This document shows positions 58,317-64,000 of a stretch of 64,000 nt of DNA, one piece after another. The stretch is from NCBI GenBank assembly GCA_041389495.1, contig JAWKRT010000002.1, forward strand, positions 620,001 to 684,000. The letters are read 5' to 3'. Numbering within the stretch: the stretch's first letter is position 1; each line of letters starts with the position of its first letter. This DNA comes from Myxococcota bacterium. GTDB taxonomy: Bacteria; Myxococcota_A; UBA9160; UBA4427. The notes under the pieces are model-generated. The model saw nothing but the letters and a program-made list of their open reading frames with translations, was not told the DNA's origin and did no database searches. Made by a program: the position numbers and the translations under genes.

Positions 58317-58718
58317 TCACGCGACGACCTGGACGAGCTCCGCGAGGTGGCCCTCCGGGTCCGTCGCGAACGCGACGCGCACCCGGAGCTCGGCGATCTC
58401 GCGCATCGGCACGGCGACCGCGCCGCCCGCCTTCTCGACGCGCTCGAGGAGCGCCGGGAGGTCGTCGGTCTGGAAGCCGAGGATGACCTCGCCGTTCGGC
58501 GAGGGCGCGCGGCCGAGGTACCGGAGCAGGACGAGCGACGTCCACTGCGCGGTCGGGTCGTGGCTCATCATGATCTCGTCGATCTCCTCGCCGCCGATGC
58601 TCTGCCCCTTCACGCGGTGCACGGCGTGGAGGCCGTACGCCTCCTGGTAGAAGGCCGACATCGCGTCGACGTCGTGGACGACGAGCTTCGTGAATCCGTG
58701 GGTCGTGCTAGGCGGCAT
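58317..58718 (-). CDS. VOC (glyoxalase/extradiol dioxygenase fold) family protein
   Basis: The protein has 133 residues. HGFTKLVVHDVDAMSAFYQEAYGLHAV is the first beta-alpha-beta of a VOC module. LVLLRYLG and FATDPEGHLAELVQ (about 116-129, with a metal-ligand E/H set) form the second. VOC proteins isomerise, cleave or epoxide-open small substrates using a divalent metal. The start overlaps the upstream oxygenase gene by 11 bp. It is the second gene of the minus operon. Confidence 0.85.
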   Translation of the reverse strand: MPPSTTHGFTKLVVHDVDAMSAFYQEAYGLHAVHRVKGQSIGGEEIDEIMMSHDPTAQWTSLVLLRYLGRAPSPNGEVILGFQTDDLPALLERVEKAGGAVAVPMREIAELRVRVAFATDPEGHLAELVQVVA

Positions 58719-59784
58719 GGCGGGCGACGGGCGCCTCCTCGGGGTAGTGGCTCGGCGGGACGTCGTAGGTCCGCGCGAGCAGGCCGATGAACGCGGGGTC
58801 GTGCAGCGGGTCCGACGGGACGTCGAAGGGGACGCCGCGCGCGCGCAGGTCGGCGACGAGCACGTCGAAGACGCGATCGGCGTCGAGGTCGTCGACGTGG
58901 TCGAGATGCATCTTCATGTCGTCGAGGTCGGCGTAGAGCTCGGCGTCCCAGTGCAGGAGGAAGCGCAGCTCGTCCGTCGCGTAGGTCGCGATCACGTCGT
59001 CGCCGGTGCGGATCTGCCAGCGATCGCGATCGGCGGGGTCGCCGCGGAACGTCGAGTCGAAGGCGAGGCCCTTCGGGTTGGCGCGCCGCTCGACCGGGCC
59101 GTTCGATTCGCCGCGGTGGTACATCGCCGTGTTGTGCGTGACGACGCCGCGGTTCCACAGCGGCGGGGCGAGCCGCTGCGGCGGCGCGAGCGGCCCGTCG
59201 GGCCAGTACGTGAAGCCGCCGCTCTCGAGGTCGCGCTGGAACCACACGATCACCTCGGCCATCTTGATCGCCCACGCCTGGAACAGACCCGACTTGCCCA
59301 TCACGCTGAGCAGCCACGTCGGCGTGTTCGCGAGCACCATCCCGCGGAAGCGCGGGCTGTCGAGGTGGCCCGGGTCGTAGTTCCACGCCGGGCCGTTCAC
59401 GTTGAAGAGGATCTTCATCGGCTGGCAGTAGCGCGCGTTCCAGAAGTCGCGCGCCCAGGCCATGAAGCGACGCTCGTAGAAGAGCGGCTCGGCCTCCGGG
59501 TGCAGACAGACGCCCGCGTTCGCGAAGAAGCCGCGGAACGTCGGCGTGAGGAAGGCGTCGAGCGATGCGTCGGGCGGGAGCGGCGCGCCACCCGACGACG
59601 TGGCGACGAGCTCCTCGAGCGACGCGAAGTGGTGCTTCACGATCAGGTCCCACGGCCCGTGCTCGCGAACGAGGTCGAGCGCGAGCGCGTGCTGCGCGGG
59701 CGAGAGCACGTCGTCGATGGCGCGCGGCGGGTGGACGGGGCGCAGCCGGCGTGCGATCGCTTCGCGGTCGGTCGGCGACTCCAT
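58708..59784 (-). CDS. Putative Fe(II)/2-oxoglutarate-type oxygenase (unrecognised family)
   Basis: The protein has 358 residues. I do not know the family. The sequence offers a possible facial triad: GHLDSPRF gives H140-x-D142 and MYHRGESNGPVERR gives H223 with R233/R234 about ten later, the spacing of phytanoyl-CoA-dioxygenase-like enzymes. GFFANAGVCLHPE and THNTAMYHRGE are distinctive blocks. It has no signal peptide or membrane helix. It is first in a minus operon with VOC, a small protein and a sulfotransferase and is divergent from the 59959 operon across a palindrome. A hydroxylase feeding the sulfotransferase is a plausible inference. Confidence 0.6.
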   Translation of the reverse strand: MESPTDREAIARRLRPVHPPRAIDDVLSPAQHALALDLVREHGPWDLIVKHHFASLEELVATSSGGAPLPPDASLDAFLTPTFRGFFANAGVCLHPEAEPLFYERRFMAWARDFWNARYCQPMKILFNVNGPAWNYDPGHLDSPRFRGMVLANTPTWLLSVMGKSGLFQAWAIKMAEVIVWFQRDLESGGFTYWPDGPLAPPQRLAPPLWNRGVVTHNTAMYHRGESNGPVERRANPKGLAFDSTFRGDPADRDRWQIRTGDDVIATYATDELRFLLHWDAELYADLDDMKMHLDHVDDLDADRVFDVLVADLRARGVPFDVPSDPLHDPAFIGLLARTYDVPPSHYPEEAPVARHAA

Positions 59785-59839
59785 GGGCTCCTCCGTTCCG
59801 TGTGCGACGGATGTGTGCGACGGGCGGCGTCGCGGCGTG

Positions 59840-59860
59840 TTAGCGTATCACATTCACTAA
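59840..59860. promoter_or_regulatory. 21-bp imperfect palindromic operator in the divergent promoter
   Basis: TTAGCGTAT-CAC-ATTCACTAA: nine-base arms, seven of nine matching, spacer of three. It is the most A+T-rich site in the 174-bp gap between two divergent operons and overlaps a TACGCT -10-like box (minus). The geometry equals the site at 8430-8450. Confidence 0.55.
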
Positions 59861-59958
59861 TCCGGGGTCTGGCAGATTCGGGCCGGTCGCGCACGCCGCG
59901 GAGGCGCCTGCGCACCACCGATCCTCCCGGCAGCGGGGCAGGCTGGGCACGTCGTCCG

Positions 59959-61032
59959 ATGCGCTTCCTGATCTACGGCATCACCGGCTACACGGGGCGG
60001 CTCGCGCTGCGGGCGGCGCTCGAGGCGGGCCACCGCCCCGTCGTCGGCGGGCGCAGCGCCGAGCGCGTCGGCGCCATCGCGCGCGCACACGATCTCGAGG
60101 CGCGCGTCTTCGACCTCGGCGACCACGGCGCCGCCGTCCGCGCGCTGCGCGACGTCGACGCGGTGTGCAGCGCCGCCGGCCCCTACTCGGCGACCGCCGA
60201 CGCGATGGCCGCGGCGTGCCTCGCCGCGCGCACCCACTACACGGACGTGACGGCCGAGATCGCGGTGTTCGAGCGCCTGCAGGCGCTCGACGCGCGCGCG
60301 CGCGAGGCCGGCGTGATGCTGCTGCCCGGCATGGGCGCGGGCGGCGCGCCGACGGATTGCCTCGCGGCGCACCTGCGCGCGCGCCTTCCCGACGCGACGC
60401 ATCTCGAGTTCTACGGCGGCAGCCTCGAGGTCGTCTCGCGCGGCACGGCGAAGTCGGCGATGGAGGCCGTGCACCTGCCGACGCCCGTGCGGCGCGACGG
60501 CGTGCTCGTCCCGCTCGCGCGGCCGCTGCGCGTCGCGACGGAGATCGACGGCGAGCCGCTCGAGTGCGTGACCGTGCCGCTCTGCGACGTCGTCGTCGCC
60601 GGATGGTCGTCGCGCATTCCGAACATCACGACGTACGTCGAGGAGACGGGCGCGGTGAAGCAGATGAGCGCCGTGCCCGGCTGGCTCAAGCGCGCGCTCG
60701 CGACGCGCGTCGGGCAGGCGGTCGTGAAGCGCGTGCTCGACCGCGGTGTCGAGGGACCGACGGACGCACAGCGCGCGGCGGGCGCGTACCGCAACTTCGC
60801 GATCGCGCGCAACGCGCGGGGCGACGCCGTCGCCGCGGTCGCGCGCGGGCCCGAGGGCTACACGCTGACCGCACTCTCCGCGATCGCCGCGACGGCGCGC
60901 GCGGCGAAGGGCGAGGCGACGCCCGGCTACCAGACCGCCTCGAGCGCCTACGGCGCGTCGTTCTTCACGGCGCTCCCGGGCTGCGCGATCGAGGACATCG
61001 ACGTTCCCGACGTGCGACCGAGGTCGGCGTGA
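59959..61032 (+). CDS. Saccharopine dehydrogenase-like (trans-acting enoyl reductase type) NADP-binding protein
   Basis: The protein has 357 residues. FLIYGITGYTGRLALRAALEAGHRPVVGGRSAERV (3-37) is the Rossmann fold with GxTGxTG. AAGPYSATADAMAAACLAARTHYTDVTAE (about 71-99) is the conserved saccharopine-dehydrogenase N-terminal domain block, and PGMGAGGAPTDCLAAHL follows. Homologues include trans-acting enoyl reductases for lipid polyketides and saccharopine reductases. The C-terminal part lacks the lysine-binding features I would expect, so a reductase on a CoA- or lipid-type substrate is more likely. The next gene starts within its stop (GTGA). Confidence 0.8.
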   Translation: MRFLIYGITGYTGRLALRAALEAGHRPVVGGRSAERVGAIARAHDLEARVFDLGDHGAAVRALRDVDAVCSAAGPYSATADAMAAACLAARTHYTDVTAEIAVFERLQALDARAREAGVMLLPGMGAGGAPTDCLAAHLRARLPDATHLEFYGGSLEVVSRGTAKSAMEAVHLPTPVRRDGVLVPLARPLRVATEIDGEPLECVTVPLCDVVVAGWSSRIPNITTYVEETGAVKQMSAVPGWLKRALATRVGQAVVKRVLDRGVEGPTDAQRAAGAYRNFAIARNARGDAVAAVARGPEGYTLTALSAIAATARAAKGEATPGYQTASSAYGASFFTALPGCAIEDIDVPDVRPRSA

Positions 61033-61397
61033 GCGCGCCCGCCGCGCCGATCTACGTGCTCGACGAGGTCGAGCTGCGGGCGGGCGTCGACGCGGACGTG
61101 TTCCTCTCCGCACTCGATGCGCGCTACCGACCGGGTGCCGAGCGGCGCGGCATGATGCTGCGGCACCGCTGGGTGACGCCGCCCGAGACGCCGCCCGGCG
61201 TCGGCGCGACGGTGCTGCTCGTGTGGTCGGTGCCCGGCATCGCGGGCTTCTGGACCATGCGCAGCCAGAACGCGGCGCCCGAGGTCGCCGACTGGTGGCG
61301 CGAGTGCGAGGCGCTCTGCGTCCGGCGGACGCGGCGCTTCGCCGTCGACGCGGACGCGCGCGCGGCGTTCGCCGCCGCGGGGCGGGAGCACGCGTGA
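61029..61397 (+). CDS. Conserved small protein of unknown function in a catabolic operon
   Basis: The protein has 122 residues with a GTG start overlapping the preceding stop, and its own stop overlaps the next GTG. It begins IYVLDEVELRAGVDADVFLSALDARYRPGAERRG and continues LLVWSVPGIAGFWTMRSQNAAPEV, then WWRECEALCVRRTRRF. The pattern of a short beta-alpha-beta with a tryptophan-rich helix resembles ferredoxin-like/Dabb proteins; the next gene encodes a Dabb-type protein. I do not recognise a named family. Coupling at both ends makes it a real gene. Confidence 0.6.
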   Translation: MSAPAAPIYVLDEVELRAGVDADVFLSALDARYRPGAERRGMMLRHRWVTPPETPPGVGATVLLVWSVPGIAGFWTMRSQNAAPEVADWWRECEALCVRRTRRFAVDADARAAFAAAGREHA

Positions 61398-62161
61398 CGA
61401 CGCGGGTGTGCGCGACGGTGACGCTCGCGGAGGGCGCGTCGCGCGCCGACGCCGACCGCGCGTGCGCGTCGCTCGGCGCGCTCGCCGGGCGCGTGCCGGA
61501 GCTCGAGCGCTCGCACGCGGGCGTGCACCTCGAAGGCTCGCTCGGCGCCGGCGACCTGACGTGGGACGTCGCCGTGCGCGACGGCGCGGCGCTCGATGCG
61601 TGGAGCGCGCGCATGCGCGGCGGGAGCCTCGCCGACTTCGTGCGCGGCGCCGTCGGCGAGGGCGCGAGCGAGGCCGCGAGCGAGGCCGCGCGCGCGATCG
61701 CGGACGTCGAGGCCTGGGTCGTCGAGCCGCTCGCGCGCCGCGTCGCGCGCCCGGGCGTCTCCGGCGTTTCGGGCGTCGCGGGCATCAAGCGCACGAACCT
61801 CGTGCGCGTGCTCCCCGATGCGCGCGAGAGCGACGTCGCGCGCTGGAGCCGCGAGGTGGTGGCGCTCGCGCATCACGTCCCCGCGATCCGCAGCTTCGGT
61901 CTCGCGCGCGTGCGCGCGTTCGGGCCGACGGAGCCGCGCGTCGTCTGGACGCACGCCTGGGAGCAGGAGTTCGAGTCGCTCGACGGCCTGCTTCGGGACT
62001 ACATGGCGAGCGCCTATCACTGGGGGTGGCTCGACGGCTGGTACGACCCCGAGGTGCCGTTCCGCATCGTCGACGTCGACCTCGCCCATCTCTACTGCCC
62101 GCTCGCGGAGAGCGTGCTCGCGTGGGACGCGGCGGGCGTGCCGGAGGAGGTCGCTGCATGA
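61394..62161 (+). CDS. Two-domain Dabb-like (dimeric alpha/beta-barrel) protein
   Basis: The protein has 255 residues with a GTG start. Two similar halves of about 120 residues each start with a beta strand of the form TRVCATVTLAEGASRADADRA or TNLVRVLPDARESDVARWSRE. The second ends FRIVDVDLAHLYCPLAESVL. AHHVPAIRSFGLARV and HAWEQEFESLDGLLRDYM are Dabb-type blocks (stress-responsive/olivetolic-acid cyclase-like fold). Such folds bind or cyclise polyketide-like or catechol substrates. A low-complexity Ala/Glu stretch with GEGASEAASEAAR links the halves. The stop overlaps the ATG of the next gene. Confidence 0.65.
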   Translation: MTTRVCATVTLAEGASRADADRACASLGALAGRVPELERSHAGVHLEGSLGAGDLTWDVAVRDGAALDAWSARMRGGSLADFVRGAVGEGASEAASEAARAIADVEAWVVEPLARRVARPGVSGVSGVAGIKRTNLVRVLPDARESDVARWSREVVALAHHVPAIRSFGLARVRAFGPTEPRVVWTHAWEQEFESLDGLLRDYMASAYHWGWLDGWYDPEVPFRIVDVDLAHLYCPLAESVLAWDAAGVPEEVAA

Positions 62162-63027
62162 GCGGAGGTCGAGTGCTCGAAGGGCGCGTCGCGCTCGTGA
62201 CGGGCGCGAGCCGCGGCATCGGCCGCGCGATCGCGCGCCGGCTCGCGCGCGCGGGCGCGACCGTGTTCGTCTCCGCGCGCAGCGTCGACACCGCGGTCGC
62301 ATTCGCGGGCACGCTCGCCGAGACCGTCGCGCAGGTCGAGCAGGCGGGCGGACGCGCCGTCGCGCTCGGCGCCGATCTCGAGGTCGCGCGCGAGCGCGAC
62401 GCACTCGTCGGCCGCGTGCTCGACGCCGCCGGGCGCCTCGACATCCTCGTGAACAACGCCGGCCTCGCGCAGTACGCGCCCGTCGCGGAGATGAGCGACG
62501 CGTTCTTCGAGGCGACGCTCGACCACTACCTGCGCGTTCCGTTCGCGCTCGCTCGGGCGGCGATCCCGGCGATGCGCGCACAGGGCGGCGGATGGATCGT
62601 GAACGTCGGCTCGGTCACCGCGCTGCGGCCGTTCAAGCCCTACGACGACTGGGCGCGCCACGGCGGTGCGACGGTCTACGCCGCCATCAAGGCCGCGCTC
62701 TCGCGCTTCACGCAGGGGCTCGCCGCCGAGCTCGAGAGCGACGGCATCGCGGTGAACCTCGTCGCCCCGAGCACGGCCGTCTCGACGCCCGGCTCGGATC
62801 GCTATGTCCCGGCCGACTATCCGACCGAGCCCGTCGAGTACCTGGCGGAGGTCGCGTACGAGATGTGTCGGCTCCCGGCGGCCGAGCGCACGGGGCTCGT
62901 CGCGCACAGCCTGCACTGGGCGCGTGCGATGGGGCTCGCGTGCCGCGACCTCGACACCGGTGCGCCGCTCCCGACGCCCGAGATCCCCGCCTACGCACAC
63001 CCCGAGATCCTCGCGCGAGGCGAGTGA
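62158..63027 (+). CDS. Short-chain dehydrogenase/reductase
   Basis: The protein has 289 residues. TGASRGIGRAIA (15-26) is the cofactor loop, SARSVDT after strand 2 with Arg favours NADP, NNAG and S in NVGS are present, and YAAIK (about 182-186) is the catalytic Tyr/Lys. An insertion between Ser and Tyr (PFKPYDDWARHGG) widens the active site. The C-terminal LARGE-like tail with ARAMGLACRDLDTG matches SDRs from hydrocarbon or steroid-degrading bacteria. The start overlaps the preceding stop (ATGA). Confidence 0.88.
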   Translation: MSGGRVLEGRVALVTGASRGIGRAIARRLARAGATVFVSARSVDTAVAFAGTLAETVAQVEQAGGRAVALGADLEVARERDALVGRVLDAAGRLDILVNNAGLAQYAPVAEMSDAFFEATLDHYLRVPFALARAAIPAMRAQGGGWIVNVGSVTALRPFKPYDDWARHGGATVYAAIKAALSRFTQGLAAELESDGIAVNLVAPSTAVSTPGSDRYVPADYPTEPVEYLAEVAYEMCRLPAAERTGLVAHSLHWARAMGLACRDLDTGAPLPTPEIPAYAHPEILARGE

Positions 63028-63059
63028 CGCCCTGCGCGATCGCCGCGAAGGAGAGAGCC

Positions 63060-64000
63060 GTGATCATCGACATCGACGCGCACTTCGAGCCGGGCAGCGA
63101 CTGGCTCGAGAGCTACCCCGAGCTCGCGCGCCGGCTCCCTCCGCTGAACCCCGGCGCACTCGCCGTCGACGCGATCGTCGGCGACCTGCTCCGCGGCGTG
63201 CCGGAGGCGGAGCGGCCGCCGTTCGAGGAGCTCGTGCCGCCGGGCGCGGCCATCCTCTACGGGAAGGAGAAGGCGCAGGAGGCCGAGCGCCGCGCGGAGT
63301 TCGAGGGCCGGAACCAGTTCCAGGTCGCGAACGCCGCCGCGCGCGTGAAGTGGCTCGACGAGCAGGGCATCGCGCAGCAGCACGTCATCTGCCTCTCGGG
63401 CATCGCGTACAACCTGCAGGTGGCCGACGCGGCGCTGCGCCGCGACGTGATCCGCGCCTGCAACGACTGGCTCGCGACGACGTGCGAGGAAGGCGGCGGG
63501 CGGCTGCGGCCCGTGACCGCGCTCGAGTACACGGACCTCGACTTCGTCGTCGAGGAGCTCGGCCGCATGCGCGCGCGCGGGAGCCGCATCTTCCTCGTGC
63601 CGGCCTTCCCGGTGGACGGCGTGCCGCCGAGCCACCCGAGCTGGGACCGCGTCTGGGCGGCCGCGTGCGACCTCGCGATGGCGCCCATGCTGCACACGGG
63701 CTTCGAGCGCATGACGTTCGATCCGGGCTGGGCGAACCAGGGCGGCGACGTCACGCTGCTGCGCATGCTCTCGGGCGCGCACCGCCACGTCGCGCCGACG
63801 ACGCTGATCAACGCGCTCGTCTACTCGGGCGTCTTCGAGCGCTTCCCGAAGCTCACGCTCCTGCTCGCCGAGGTGGGGACGGGCTGGCTTCCGTTCCTGT
63901 ATCGCGAGATGGACGACCGGGTGTCGACGGTCGCCGAGCTCTTCGTCGGGAAGTGGCGCCAGCCGCTCAAGCCGAGCGAGTACCTCGCGCGCAACGTGAA
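63060..64000 (+). CDS. Amidohydrolase family 2 protein, truncated at the right edge
   Basis: 313 codons are present from the GTG at 63060 (GGAGAGAG upstream); the gene continues past 64000. DIDAHFEP (4-11) is the metal-ligand start, LLAEVGTGWLPFLYREMDDR (about 270-289) and KPSEYLARNV the typical third quarter of the fold. The STDFPH block that closes the site would lie just beyond the window. It belongs to the same family as the genes at 2655 and 15530 but is more distant. It is the fifth gene of the + operon starting at 59959. Confidence 0.88.
   Translation, partial: MIIDIDAHFEPGSDWLESYPELARRLPPLNPGALAVDAIVGDLLRGVPEAERPPFEELVPPGAAILYGKEKAQEAERRAEFEGRNQFQVANAAARVKWLDEQGIAQQHVICLSGIAYNLQVADAALRRDVIRACNDWLATTCEEGGGRLRPVTALEYTDLDFVVEELGRMRARGSRIFLVPAFPVDGVPPSHPSWDRVWAAACDLAMAPMLHTGFERMTFDPGWANQGGDVTLLRMLSGAHRHVAPTTLINALVYSGVFERFPKLTLLLAEVGTGWLPFLYREMDDRVSTVAELFVGKWRQPLKPSEYLARNV

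Overview
The window is very G+C-rich (about three quarters by eye), densely coding, and has strong G/C preference at third codon positions. PEP-CTERM and VPLPA-CTERM exported proteins, many lipobox proteins, an Lgt-family enzyme and M16 peptidases point to a Gram-negative bacterium. The mix of amidohydrolase-2, CaiB/BaiF, DUF35, SDR, sulfotransferase, P450 and a cycloeucalenol cycloisomerase homologue fits an uncultured deltaproteobacterial/Myxococcota-type lineage. That placement is inference; there is no rRNA or tRNA gene in the window to test it.

Layout. 1-3719 (minus): amidohydrolase, a tandem two-domain CoA-transferase and a truncated DUF35 protein, divergent from a MarR regulator. 4205-12352: mixed housekeeping and metabolic genes (DUF3820, membrane glycosyltransferase, LLM oxidoreductase, PpnP, MDR dehydrogenase, cupin, DUF6524, DUF808, serine hydrolase, LEH/SnoaL-like). 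12378-22339: CYP125-like P450, GT39, amidohydrolase, MFS, SDR, then an operon of an Ltp2-like thiolase-fold aldolase, its DUF35 partner, DUF2804 and an FMN reductase. 22430-26869: pirin, quinone reductase, SGNH hydrolase, PAP2 and Lgt family. 27014-30685: two paralogous exported proteins with different C-terminal anchors. 31054-37721: aldehyde dehydrogenase, SDR, nitroreductase, sulfotransferase, DUF1214 and a secreted hydrolase. 37882-41530: a tightly coupled four-gene lipoprotein operon. 41577-44551: an M16 peptidase pair. 44598-50145: SDR, epoxide-hydrolase-like protein, a probable selenoprotein of the AhpD/carboxymuconolactone decarboxylase family, NnrU, hybrid histidine kinase and cycloeucalenol cycloisomerase. 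50282-56850: SDR, DapB-like reductase, MFS, chemotaxis receptor and VPLPA-CTERM protein. 56811-64000: two divergent translationally coupled catabolic operons around a palindromic operator.

The main discovery is at 46437-46961 (minus). An in-frame UGA occupies the second position of a CxxC redox motif (C-V-H-U). It is followed at once by a 7-bp-stem, G-loop hairpin of bacterial SECIS type, in a stretch of codons that are atypical for this genome. An ordinary gene caller splits this gene and loses its active site.

Other points of note are a textbook sigma-54 promoter before the VPLPA-CTERM gene, probable leaderless genes with TANNNT -10 boxes 6-8 nt before the start codon, palindromic operators at 3759-3804, 8430-8450 and 59840-59860, and several enzymes that have lost a family-defining residue (CoA-transferase half, M48-like protein, SGNH hydrolase, MDR structural zinc). 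Many genes are coupled by ATGA/GTGA overlaps, so function is probably organised in short operons of lipid, isoprenoid or xenobiotic catabolism. No CRISPR, insertion sequence, rRNA or tRNA gene was seen.
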